From contig NJPS01000058.1 of assembly GCA_002946415.1 (NCBI GenBank), positions 124,001-188,000 of the forward strand: a stretch of DNA of 64,000 nucleotides, read 5' to 3'. The DNA is from Rutstroemia sp. NJR-2017a BVV2. Taxonomy: Eukaryota > Ascomycota > Leotiomycetes > Helotiales > Rutstroemiaceae. Of the stretch, positions 10,430-21,407 are shown one piece after another; position 1 is the stretch's first letter; every line of letters starts with the position of its first letter. The notes under the pieces are model-generated. The model worked only from the letters and a program-made list of their open reading frames with translations. It was not told the origin of the DNA and ran no database searches. The position numbers were made by a program, and so were the translations under genes.

Positions 10430-12436
10430 ATGACGCAGCACAAGGCAACCGCGCGTCAAATTGTCAGATTCCATCATCTTGGGTCGTTGGACCACCCCAC
10501 GCCTGTATCAGAATGCAGTGCGGCCATCACTTAAGAATCCCAACCCATTCTAGATACACGATGGAGGCTGCGCCCACAAGCCGCAACTCACGTACGAAAT
10601 CATGGCCAACATGATGACGGCCAGCAACATTTTAATCAGGAACAACTCCCTTCCTCCTGCATTTCCACCAAAAGAGTCTATACTTGCTATTTGCATGGGC
10701 ATGATGAAGACATTCGAGCATGGGGAATTGTTGCAGTAGCAGGAGCAAGGAACAACAGCGACGCTACCAGGCAAAGACCAGAAACTATCCTCCGCAAAAA
10801 CGCCCTGAAGGTTGCACACCCAAGGATTCTCTTGTTTCATTTGCAGCACCATACTAACAGTTGTACAGAAAATATCTTCCTCGGCCAGAACCCCATTCTG
10901 GATCAACTCGAGGCAAAATACAACTTAGAGCGTAAGAGACGTGAAGCAAGAAGCCGTTCTGGAAAACATGGGAAATACAATGCGAGCAAATATTACGGAA
11001 CAAGTAGTCGACGTTCCCCCAGACCTATCCGATATACAGATAGCAGAGCTCGCTCGACAAGTTCCACAAAGATACCTAGAAGTACGAAGCGGCGACCAAA
11101 GAAGAGGAGGAACAGAGATGATAGCAGCGATGACGAGGATAGTGATATGGACACAAGCGATAGCGATAGCGATGATGAAAGCGATAGCGACTCTGATAGC
11201 GATAATGAAGTCGGGAGACGAAGCAAGTCTAGGTCCGGTAAGCGTCGTCCGGTTAAGAAGGGGCGCAAGCCAAAGAAGCGTAAGGATGACGATAGTGATG
11301 AGGACGAAGAAGATTCCGATGACGAGGATGATGATGATGAAGATGATGATGATGATGATAGTGACGAGGAGGAAGTAGGAAAGAAGAAGAAAAAGAAGGG
11401 GGCGGCAGGAAAGAAATTGAAGAAGGGGAAGAATGAAGAATCTGGAGAAGAAGAAGCGCTATCAACGAAGAACAAAAAGTCAAATTCGAAGAAGGATGCT
11501 GAAGATGATGAAGTAGGCCTATTGGCAAAAGAGGATGACGACGACAATGACGAAGGGAAAACTTATAGCGATAGTGAGTATGAAGACTCTGATACTACAG
11601 CGGTAGCAACGGATAAGGACAGTAAAGGCAAGGGCAAGGGCAAGGACAAGGAGAGCGAGGTAAAGGGGAGTGAAGACGGAAAACCTAACCCGTACCGATT
11701 CGTCAACCGTTCGTCTGCCTTTCTCAAAGACCAGCCCCGGAAGGGCAGTAGCAGCAGCAGTATTCGTGCTAGAGCGCGAGCCACTCCTTCCGAGAGAGCA
11801 TCGATGCGTCAACAAGAGATCGATCAACGTCGTCGCCAACGCCAGGGACGAGACGCAGCCACGAAGAAATCCAGACCCTTCGGACTCGAGGATGACGATG
11901 ACTGGTCAGACACCGATGCATCCTCCGCAGCACCATCAACTCGATCCGGTCGTTCTTCAAGACTCTCCTCCCTCTTCGCACCACGAAACCGAACTGCTAC
12001 CCCTGACCCACCCTCTCACAAGATGGCCGACATCTCACCCCTACCTCGATCTGCTGTCGGTTCCCCTCGCTCACAAACTACCCGATCACCACTTAATCCC
12101 TTCACCGGCTCGCCACTTAATAATCCCTTCACTGCCTCACCACTCGGCCAATCCGCGCGCTCACCACTCGCCCAATCGATCATTTCACCCAAACAATCCG
12201 TCGCTCGAATATCCCCTCTCCAGGACATCACCTCCGACGACGCACTACCTAAAAATCCCGAACCAGCTGAAACCGTCATCACACCTCCGCCAGCAGTCCA
12301 TCAACCTGCAGAGCCGAGCATGGTACCGGTTATGATTATCGAACGCGGAAAGCGTGAAATTCAGTGGAAACCCGCTGATGGGAAAAGGAAGAAACCGGGT
12401 GATATTGAGATGATTTTTGGGGGGCCTGCTATTTAA
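10430..12436 (+). CDS. Acidic Ser/Asp/Lys-rich protein of unknown function
   Basis: Proposed exons 10430..10504, 10554..10735 and 10861..12436 (610 aa). I do not recognise the family. The first two exons give an ordered-looking N-terminus (MTQHKATARQIVRFHHLGSL; LTYEIMANMMTASNILIRN; SILAICMGMMKTFEHGELL) that leads into LDQLEAKYNLERKRREARSR. The middle is low complexity: basic RRPKKRR clusters alternate with long Asp/Glu/Ser runs (around 11320-11380) and KKKKK tracts, many in SxDSD contexts typical of casein-kinase-2 substrates. The tail is Pro/Ser-rich and ends with an ordered block, REIQWKPADGKRKKPGDIEM. The composition suggests a nuclear or nucleolar protein (inference). The third-exon acceptor is uncertain: ACTAACAG at 10860 keeps the phase but places the branch site very close, and CAAG at 10824 also keeps phase. 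Confidence 0.65.
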
Positions 12437-13131
12437 GAGCTGGGAGCTGGGAGCTGGGAGCTGAGTATTGTACTACCCTTTTTGTATTTCTGTTCTGGTT
12501 TTATGTTTTCTTTTTCTTCTTTATTTCACGGAGTTCATGCATGGCTGAGATGGGCGGGAGGAAAAAGAATAGGTGCATTTATATGGTTGGGGAAGCGGAA
12601 TTTGCATAGGCTGTGGTCATTAATCTGGAGTTATGGCTGGGACATTTTATACCCTTTGCGTACTGTACGATTATATCAATATAGCATTTATCGACCTATC
12701 TTGTATTTCATCATCTCATTTTTCAATCGGATACTTATGTTCTAGAGGCGTAAGGCAGACTTCACGCTCGCTCCCTGTCTTCAGCCTCATTCCCCGTCAG
12801 GCAGTCTTCTCGTCCAATTGCATAGCTCTGTTCTAGTCATCGGTCGGTTTCTTACTTTAGTTAAGTGATACGTCGGATTCGCGATTGACATATGGTTTTC
12901 GATGCAGTCTGCTTCCCTGATCTATTCATTTCCCATCTCGTGCATCTGTATCTATTTCCATATATCATTGTTCTTGTATTGTCTATTCTCCATTCTCCAT
13001 CCTTCTATCCTCTCCCCCTGTTTCCCCTCTACAGTATCCCCTAAATTCATATCTTCAACCCAACCGAGCACTGTTTATTATTCCAACCTTATACCTATCA
13101 AACCCCCCCGCGCCCCAACCCTCCCTCAAAA
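12437..13131. other. Intergenic region downstream of the acidic protein gene
   Basis: Opens with four GGGAGCT units (about 12438-12464) just after the stop codon, then T-rich sequence likely to be 3' untranslated region, then pyrimidine-rich sequence leading to the next ATG. No gene or RNA gene recognised. Confidence 0.5.
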
Positions 13132-13902
13132 ATGACCCTCCCTCCACCAACACACACCCCCGCCCTCCCCCTCCCGTGCGCCCACACCGGCCTCCTCCTG
13201 CAAACCCTCTCCCCGCTCTCCACCATCCTCCTCCTCGTCGGCACCGCGGTCGCGATCGCCGGGCTCTTAGATCTGCTTGACGAAGAGGAGAAGAAGTGGT
13301 GGACCAAGTGGGATAGGCGCAGGACTGCTCCTCTTCTGCAACTAACTACGCAAGCAAACGAAGACGATCCACCACCCTACGACGCTCACCCCTCTCCCAA
13401 CCCCACACCTGAAAGCTATCCCTCCACTGCACCCACACCGCAGAAGAAGAACAAAACCCCCCGCACCCCGCGCACCCCCTCCTCGCTCTTCCTCCTCGGC
13501 ACCCCCCTCCTTCTCCTCCTCCTAACTCAACTCTTCCTCCTGTTCCTCGCCTTCCAATCTATAATCTACTGCGGCTCCTGTGCCTGGGGAATGATTGTAT
13601 GGGGACTATACGGGGTGATTTGCACCGCAGCGACGATGGGGTTTCTGAGTTGGGGGGTGTTGGTGAGGAATCTATTTGGCGGGAGGGTGAGGGAGAGGGT
13701 GAGGATTGATGTAGGATTGGGGGTGGAGGTTGTGATGGTGCTGGGGGTGTTGCCGTTTGTGGTGTGGAGGGGATGTGTGAGGGGGGTGGAGGGGTGGTGG
13801 GGGTGGCGCTGTGGTGTAGGGGAGGAGGGGGAAGGGGAGGAGATGGGGGTTTTGGAGGAGGGGGGAAGTAGGAGGTGGATTGTGGGTGCGGAGGGGGGGT
13901 AG
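13132..13902 (+). CDS. Possible multi-pass membrane protein, unknown
   Basis: Single open frame of 256 aa. Hydrophobic stretches near residues 27-44, 119-145, 147-175 and 195-213 could be four membrane spans, with a Pro/Thr-rich loop of about 65 residues between the first and second. I do not recognise the family. The caution is composition: the first half of the plus strand is very C-rich and the second half very G-rich (GGGGTGG repeats), and long frames are also open on the minus strand over the same bases, so part of the frame may be open by base bias. The C-terminal 60 residues (Gly/Glu/Arg-rich) look especially unlike a folded protein. Confidence 0.5.
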   Translation: MTLPPPTHTPALPLPCAHTGLLLQTLSPLSTILLLVGTAVAIAGLLDLLDEEEKKWWTKWDRRRTAPLLQLTTQANEDDPPPYDAHPSPNPTPESYPSTAPTPQKKNKTPRTPRTPSSLFLLGTPLLLLLLTQLFLLFLAFQSIIYCGSCAWGMIVWGLYGVICTAATMGFLSWGVLVRNLFGGRVRERVRIDVGLGVEVVMVLGVLPFVVWRGCVRGVEGWWGWRCGVGEEGEGEEMGVLEEGGSRRWIVGAEGG

Positions 13903-14183
13903 AGATGGAGGAGAGGGTGGGATTGATGGTTGGATGTGATAAGTCCAGATAATATTGCTCATTTGACATAAAGACTTATACTTTATTTCCATTCTTGCGC
14001 AACAGGAACATAGTTCGCAACAAACATAGATGAAAGCAGCAATTAAAATTAGTATATATTATCGCCCCATCTCAATCATAAAATCCTTGCAAACGTTTCG
14101 TGAAATAGCTTTCTTGCTAGTCATTATCATACATATGAAGAATATGCCAGCCACACGATAGATGTTCTCCTCTAGTTAGACAT

Positions 14184-15287
14184 TTACTTGCTTCTCCTGT
14201 AGATCTTGCTCAAGAAGCTTTCAAAGACCGTCTTCTTCAACCCGCCAGACTCATCGATCCCTGCAATCATCTTCTTGATCTCGCCAACTCGCTTCTCTTC
14301 GTAGTCTTGGTAGATTTGCTCCAACTTCAGCTCGTCGAAGAGCTTCTTTACTACGGCCTCCTTGTTTGGGTCTTTGCGGCCGTAGTTTTCTTCGAGAATT
14401 TGGCGCTGCTCCGGGGTGGCGGTTGCGAGGGCTTGGTTGACCAGCCAGGAACATTTGTTGTCCATGATGTCTGTGCCGATCTTGCCGATATGTTCGGGAA
14501 GACCAAAGTTGTCGAGGTAATCATCCTGGATTTGGAAGTATTGACCAAGAGGAATCAGGATGTCCTCTGCTTGCTTAAGGTTCTCTGGGGTGGCAATGTT
14601 CTGGTGGTAAAGAGCAAGCGCGACTGGGAGATAGAACGAGTAGTATGCGGTCTTGTATGTAACAATGAACGTGTACTTGTCCATTGAGAAGTTGTCCAAA
14701 TCAACCTTCTCCTCTGGCGCGGTCAACAAGTCGCACAATTGCCCGAGCTCCGTCTGCCATGTGGTTTCGTGGAACAGCTCCAGGAGATCGAGGTAGGATG
14801 GGTGGGAGCGGAAGTGCTTCTTCAAGAGGGTGTAAATGGATGATTCGAGGAGGAAAGCATCGTTGATAGCGATCATTCCGACACCAGGTTGTCTGTACCA
14901 GCATGGTGCCCCACGACGGGTAATGCTGCTGTCCATGATATCATCCGATACCAAGAAGAAAGCTTGGAGAAGTTCCGTCATCCATCCCAAGGTTGCAGCT
15001 TCGAAGTATTGTTGTTCGGTGAGTGGTTTTTCGAGGAGGAGAGATACCGAGTCAGGGACTGACATTCCTCGATTGCACTTTCCACCGATCGTGTTGGCGT
15101 AAAGAGCCTGTGAATGTTGAATCAGCATGTCACTCTTCATATCAGGCGATCTTCACGCAATACTCACGTCTTTAAACCAGTCGAGTCCTTGTTGAGGGAG
15201 TTTGTAGCTTTTGGCATGATCGAGGATATCCTCAACCAATTTTGGGAAAACTGACTCGAATTCCTTGAGGGTGGTGGTTTGCGCCAT
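14184..15287 (-). CDS. ERG20: Farnesyl diphosphate synthase
   Basis: Condenses dimethylallyl/geranyl diphosphate with isopentenyl diphosphate to farnesyl diphosphate, the branch point for sterols, dolichol, heme A and prenylated proteins; cytosolic. Exons 15287..15168 and 15107..14184 (intron donor GTGAGT) give 347 aa, the usual fungal length. Both aspartate-rich motifs are present: DDIMD at residues 95-99 followed by SSITRR, and QDDYLD in the second half, then GKIGTDI and NKCSWL. Two phenylalanines (FF, residues 90-91) sit just before the first motif, as in enzymes whose chain length stops at C15. The protein ends YRRSK, like other eukaryotic synthases. It is divergent from APC8 across a 558-bp promoter. 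Confidence 0.97.
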
Positions 15288-15845
15288 TTTGATTGTATGC
15301 TGAAAATACAACGATCTAAGATGAGAAGCAGAGGAAGAGAAAGGACAGTGTGTGTGCTTAAACGTTGTCTGAAGGAAAGACTGTAGAAAATGAACCGGGG
15401 ACCGAAAGTGTAAACAACGGGGTGCACAAAGGGGAAATTATTTGAAGATTGTCAGGGGCTCTACGGCAGCGGTGAGAGCGCGGGGTGGCAGAAACACGAT
15501 GAGTCGCGGTTTCCACTTTAAAGAATCTACGAAGTTGATGGTCAAATTCCATGTTCAAGGTCACTTCAAGATATTATGAGTGTCGGTTTAATATGCCATG
15601 TTATCAATCTCATGATCCTTCAGAAGCCGTTGTCGTCGTCACAACATAATTCTGACTAGAATACAATACGGCAAGGGGTTACTCAACCTACGCGTCGCTA
15701 TAACCTTATTTACAGTGGTTCATACGAGCACTGCATATAAGGTCCGGCCCGCACTTTTTGATAGCGAAAACCGCAGGCAGTTTATCGTCCTGTGAGCTGT
15801 TCGAAACTCAAATAAACACGAGCGTTCGGATGGTCGGATTAGAGG
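15288..15845. promoter_or_regulatory. Shared ERG20 / APC8 divergent promoter
   Basis: 558 bp between divergent start codons. It contains one ACGCGT hexamer at 15690-15695, the MCB core bound by MBF-type factors in yeasts. One site alone is weak evidence. No other elements were assigned. Confidence 0.5.
15690..15695. promoter_or_regulatory. MCB-type ACGCGT hexamer
   Basis: Exact ACGCGT, 150 bp upstream of the APC8 start. It may be chance; the same hexamer also occurs in non-coding sequence near 4424 and 53686. Confidence 0.3.
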
Positions 15846-17998
15846 ATGGCACTTACAGAGCGTGAAACGGCGCAATTGCGAGGGTCATTGCAGGAAGCTG
15901 TTGTGAAATGCTCGGAACGATGTCTATATCAATCTGCGAAATGGTAACCATTCCCGGATGTCGCATTGCAGTACACTTGCTAATTGGTGCTCAGGGCAGC
16001 AGAGCTCTTAACTTCTATACCGACAAACGAAGATCTCGATGAGCCTGAAGATTCGCAGATGACAGAGGTCTTGCCTGTCGAAGGAGTTCCGCCTATTGTT
16101 CTCACGGGGAATGTTGACCCCCAGGAAGCACAGCTCGAAGCGAAAGAAATAAACAAATACCTCCTGGCAAAGTCCTTCTTCGACTGTCGCGAATTCGATC
16201 GATGCGCGGCGGTATTCCTTCCGGATAGTCTACTCTCGGGAGTATTGTCAACAACAACTGGGAAAGGCAACCAGAATGGTACGACTACGAGATCGAAGGG
16301 GAAGGAAAAGGCTTCAGCAAGTCGATCAAGTGCTGCAGCGCCGTCTAGCGTCCCAAAATTGAGCCAGAAAAGTTTATTTCTTGCCCTGTATGCGAAATTC
16401 ATGTCTGGAGAGAAAAAGAAAGATGAGGACAGTGAGATGGTAATGGGTCCTCATGATGGAGGAAACACAGTGAACAAACAATTGGTCACTATAATACGAA
16501 TACTAGAAGCATGGTTTCGGGAAAGAAGGTCGGAGACTGGGGAGATTGTGGGAAGTCAGGGATGGCTTGAATACTTGTCAGTCAATTCTCCTGGTCTACT
16601 TGCGCCTGGCTAATCGGTTCAGATATGGCATGGTTTTGGCTAAAGATAAGAATGAAGAAGAGGCGATGCGCTGGCTCATAAGAAGTGTAGAACTATTTCC
16701 TATGAACTGGGGATGTTGGTTGGAGATGACTTCATTAATTGGCAGAGTTGAGGATGTAAGTGACATGCCTGCTGGTTCCGGTTATATTACTGACTAAATT
16801 CAAGTTGAACAAAATATCACCACATTTACCACAGAATATTCTTTCTTTCATTTTCCATCTTCATACCTCTCTCGAGCTCTACCAATCCACACCAAGTCTC
16901 TCTAATTCTCTCTCTCAACTTCTCTCCATCTTCCCGACAAGCCCCTTCCTTCTTACTTGCTTAGCCCTTCTTTCGTATCATACCAAAGATTTCGTCACTG
17001 CCGATGCTCACTTCAGCAATCTTCTCGCCCTACATCCTCACCGGTTGGACTCGCTCGACCATTACTCAAATATTCTTTATGTCATGAATCTGCGACCCAA
17101 ACTCTCCTTCCTTGCTCACCTTTGCTCGAGCGTAGACAAATTCCGACCGGAATCCTGCGTAGTAATAGGAAATTACTATTCTCTGCTCTCCAGCCACGAG
17201 AAAGCCGTGCAATACTTCCGCCGCGCACTCACCCTCGATCGCTCCTGTCTAAGCGCATGGACGCTAATGGGTCACGAATACGTAGAACTGAAAAACACCC
17301 ACGCAGCCATCGAGTCCTACCGACGAGCAGTAGACGTCAACAGGAGGGACTACAGAGCCTGGTATGGCCTCGGCCAAACATACGAAGTACTAGAGATGCA
17401 TGCATACGCATTATGGTACTACAAAAGAGCGGCAGGTTTACGCCCATGGGACGGCAAGATGTGGATGGCAGTCGGATCGTGTCTGCAAAAAATGGGTCGT
17501 GATCTCGAGGGCATCAAAGCTCTGAAACGAGCACTCCTAGCAGATAGCTACTATGACGCCGGAGTAGGGAGTTCATTTGGAAGCGGCGGCAGGGAAAGAA
17601 GCGGAACCATGGATCCGGAAATTCTACTCCAGATCGCGGGAATGTACGAAAAACTAGAAGATGAAGGAGAAGCGAGAACATATATGGAAATGTGCGTCGC
17701 GCAAGAAGAAGGTGAGAACGATGCGGCGCTTGTTAATATCCATGACGATGAAGCCTCGGAAGATGATGAGACGCGCCAGCCTTTGCAACCAACGGGTGAA
17801 GGTACGGGTGGAACGGGTGTTACGGCTGCGACTTCGAAGGCGAGAATGTGGTTGGCGAAGTATGCGATGAGGACGGGGGATTATAAGAGAGCTATGCAGT
17901 TGGCGACTGAATTGTGTCAGGATGGGGTGGAGGTTGAGGAGGCGAAGGCGCTGGTTAGGGAGGTGAGGGTTAGGCTGGATAGAGATGCATCGCCGTAA
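15846..17998 (+). CDS. CDC23: Anaphase-promoting complex subunit 8 (CDC23), TPR protein
   Basis: Scaffold TPR subunit of the APC/C ubiquitin ligase that drives anaphase and mitotic exit. Exons 15846..15943, 15995..16576, 16623..16755 and 16805..17998 give 668 aa; all phases close. The N-terminal part contains LAKSFFDCREFDRCAAVFL, typical of the Cdc23/APC8 N-terminal domain, with a Ser/Lys-rich insertion after it. The C-terminal half carries successive tetratricopeptide repeats, for example VIGNYYSLLSSHEKAVQYFR, WTLMGHEYVELKNTHAAIES, and WYGLGQTYEVLEMHAYALWY. The order and wording of these repeats are characteristic of APC8 rather than APC3 or APC6. The last 90 residues include an acidic low-complexity insert (DDEASEDDE) before a final TPR-like helix pair. 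Confidence 0.93.
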
Positions 17999-18296
17999 GA
18001 GCTTGGCTTGATGGAATGGGCTTATTGTATGTTGAAGTGATGATATGAGATGAGATGATGAGATACCAATATGAGCTTCTGGCTTGCTTTCATTTCAATC
18101 ACAAGTGCGGTGAGAAAATCACATTTCCCTTCGTGATTGAGTCAATATTGTTGGCTGATTGATGATTCATCACAGTCCATATGTACAAATATCCTCCCCT
18201 CCTTTCTCCCTCTCTCCCCTCCGCTCCTCCAAACCTATCCACAAGAATCAAATTATCCACTCGCCACTCCTCCTCTAGTCACCCAACCCCACCCAC

Positions 18297-19899
18297 TTAC
18301 ACACACTGACTATAGTAACTATTAATCACCGAGCACGTACTCCCACTCACACAGCTCGTTCCTCCAGTCCACCCAGTCCCGCCACACTGTCCGTACTTCG
18401 CCACCGCCGCCCCCGTGCTCGTCGGAGCTGGTGCGACTGTGCTCGTCGCGAGTGTGGTGGTTCCTGGCTTCGTCGCGCTTGTAGTTCCCCCTGCAGCACT
18501 TGTGCTTCCTCCTCCGCTGGTGGATGTGGTTCCGCCGGCCGGCAGGGCGGCAAGAGTTGTCGTCGCAGCATTGTTGCCCGATGCGGCGCCGGAGAAGGCG
18601 CCAGATCCGCCTTGGCCGGACCAGACGGCGGGGCCAGGGACGGTGTAGTTGTAGAAGTTGGAGTAGATGTTGGCGGTGTAGCCGGGGTCGGTGGCGGAGA
18701 ACGCGCTGGTGGGAGGGGAGAGTTAGTTGGGGGTTTGAGGGGAGGGATGTAGAGTGGGAGTATGGTGCGGGGAAATAGGAATACATACCCAGGAATAGAG
18801 ACCAATGGGCCGGGAGTTCCAGATCCACCATTCGTGACGGTTATTTGAGCACATTCGATATACCATTGAGGGGTTCCTCCTGGGCTGTGGTGGGAAGTGT
18901 GGTTAGTCTTCATTCCGATAACCACAGAAAGACGATGGAAAATTAGGGAAGGGGGAAGAAGGAATGAAATTGACATGGTAACAACATACTATGGGTTATG
19001 AATAGCCAACTGCTGAATGCGGAGAAGGTAGTCACCGCTCGGGACATTAGGTGGAATAGTGTATGTGTAAGTTTCTGTGTAAATATCTGATTAGCTTATC
19101 TCTTTTTCCAGATGTACAATCTTCATCAATGGATGTCATGTGGGCAGTCGATAGTTGGAAGTCTAGGGGAGAAATGAGAAGGGAAGGAAAACATACGCCA
19201 CAAGTCCCAAGAAGCAACTTGGTTCGTGAACGTCGGCCCAATATCCAAGATCTTAAACCACACTTTTCCAGACCCATCGAATGCTGCTGCTGTGGTGGGG
19301 GCTTTGGCCATGTATCTATGTTCAGTCAGTATCATACTCTATCTTCACTGTCTTCTTTCTTCTCTGTTCTCTCGCCTCCACCTGGTCTCCCAAACACCCT
19401 AAAGAAGAAAGAAACTAAACAACATACATTGACGTCGGTCCCTGATGATAAACCGCCACATCAGCTGTGAACGAAAACGAATCTCCGGCCTTGACAGTGA
19501 TGGTTTGCGTGCCCGCACCCGATCCACCGCCTGCGTTGCATCGTAGATCGTTGCTGGTGAGATCGGTGACGGGGGAGTTGTAGTTGGTGTTTTTGCGGAT
19601 GTAGCCGTATGGTGGGTATTGGATTTTGTTGTGTGTGAGGGATTGGAATATGTCTAGAGGGAGAGGAAGGGAGGCGGTTAGTTGGGGTTGAGAAGAGGGA
19701 AGGGGAAGGTGGAGAGCAAGAGTGGAAGGGAGTGTAGCTGGAGAGGAAAGGAACAGAAAGGAGGGGATGCCAAGGAGATCCGATGTAGGAAGGAGAAGAG
19801 TAGATAGATAGAGGAAGGGTAAACCATATACATACAATGACCACTCGCAACATTCGTCAACGCAGCAAGCGCCACCACAAGGCTGTTAACCGTCTTCAT
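18297..19899 (-). CDS. AA9 lytic polysaccharide monooxygenase with C-terminal CBM1
   Basis: Secreted copper enzyme that oxidatively cleaves cellulose. Six exons (19899..19836, 19653..19428, 19315..19197, 19074..18990, 18884..18789, 18705..18297), 332 aa. The signal peptide [20 protein letters not shown] leaves His21 as mature N-terminus, the first ligand of the copper histidine brace; His91 in VYHQGP is the second ligand and Tyr173 in PQWYIECAQ the axial tyrosine. His162 (LAIHNP) is the conserved second-sphere histidine, but the nearby residue usually Glu in 'LRxE' reads Gln157 (LRIQQ). A Thr/Ser/Ala-rich linker leads to a family 1 cellulose-binding module, [15 protein letters not shown] onward, ending in YYSQCV. 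Five introns within 1.6 kb is typical of this family. Confidence 0.96.
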
Positions 19900-21407
19900 G
19901 ATAGATAGCGATCAGTTGTTCAGTACCGTACAAAAAGTTCTCAAGAATCAACAACACAGCAACTACTCTAATCTTCAAAAGCAGGAAGAACCACAACCTC
20001 TATATACCCAACTCCCCCCTCCCCAAACCCCTTTCAAATCTCCCATCCCATCACCAACCCACACGCTATATCCGCCATCCACCTCGTCATCCCACCTCCA
20101 ACGAATCATCTCCCACCCCTATATCCCCCAGCTGTCAACTGACTCCTGAATTAATGAGCCCACGCAGGATTAAACAACTAGTTTCTGCTTATGGGTGTTA
20201 AGATCGGCGCTATATGTATATATCGACATGTATACGGGCAGGCCTGGGGTAATGGGGATAGCTGGTGGAGCGTGAGATGGGTAAAGAGATGTATGGGACT
20301 GGATGAAGCGGTTAAATAGAAATGGCCGAGCAGAACTGGAACTGGGGAAACGCACCCCGGATTTTGGCTTAGGCATGGCGTTTTCTCACTTGAAGTACCA
20401 CGAGGTGATGCAAAAAAAAGAGTCCTACACTACAGTAGAAGATTTCCTCGCCTGCATCTGGTCAACAACTACCCGAGAAATCTACTTTAGAAGTATCTTA
20501 AAAGTGTTTATAGACCTTTCTAGTTACTATAGACATCCCAATTCAGTTTTAAAAGTTTTAAAAGTTCCAAATCCTTCAAACTCCTTCCCCAAAAGAAAGA
20601 TATATCGCAGGACAGTATTTCAGTATAGAACTTTCCCCCCATTGCGTGCATACAGTAGGAACTTGGAAGAAACAAACATAGCAGAAAAAACAATGAGCAT
20701 GATATTGTATACCTGATACACCACCCCTTACCCACATCCAAACATCCCGCAGCGCCCCACAACCCCAGCCAACACTCTCATCGCGCGCTCCAAAAAAAAG
20801 CAAGTGCCGGCACGACGGCGCAGCGGCAAAACGGGCCGTGTAACATAGGCCGAGAGGATAATAAATTGAGCGCAATATAAGTCGCTTGGATAAAAGAGTT
20901 TGAATGAATCAGGCGGACTGGAGTGGTATTGTGTTTGTTGTTCTAGATTAAATGGATACGTGGATGAGGGAATGGATGATGGATACAACCTACGGAGTGT
21001 GATGTTTGTGATTTGTTGATAGGGCGCGGCGGACTTGAGCTTAGTGTAGTATTAAAATGGAATTAGAATATTATGTTGCTGGATGAACACGTCCGTCGGA
21101 GTCAGAGGTTCTGGTCTCGTTCATTGGGCTGGTGGGCTGTGGTTTTATTTCAAATCATGGTGGTATTGAATGGTATATATTGACTGGTACTATAAAATTG
21201 CGGGGTGAGATGTATATTGCGCCGATATGATCTTGATGTGACCGATATACACGTCCGAAATATTGATTGACACTTGCCGACATCATCATCATCATCACTG
21301 CAACTTTAATATAGAAGCTTACAAATGTTACAAATATCTTGATTAGACTACCATCATAAACTCATAGTCTCATATCTTCATTCCAAATCCCCACCCTCAT
21401 CACGCAT
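19900..21407. other. Intergenic region between AA9 and the tripeptidyl peptidase gene
   Basis: About 1.5 kb. The part next to 19900 is the AA9 promoter and contains TATA-like sequence near 20209-20222. The part next to 21407 is 3' flank of the peptidase. No ORF with protein character and no RNA gene recognised. Confidence 0.5.

Noticed and set aside
10550..10906. Minus-strand 118-codon frame with hydrophobic C-terminus
   Set aside because: The plus strand carries in-phase exons here with plausible splice sites; the minus frame has no motif.
10993..11547. Minus-strand 184-codon Ser/Phe-rich frame
   Set aside because: It is the complement of the Asp/Glu/Lys-rich coding sequence of the plus-strand acidic protein gene.
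13559..13992. Minus-strand Pro/Ser/His-rich frames
   Set aside because: They arise from the G-rich plus strand at the end of the 13132 frame and look like low-complexity artefacts.
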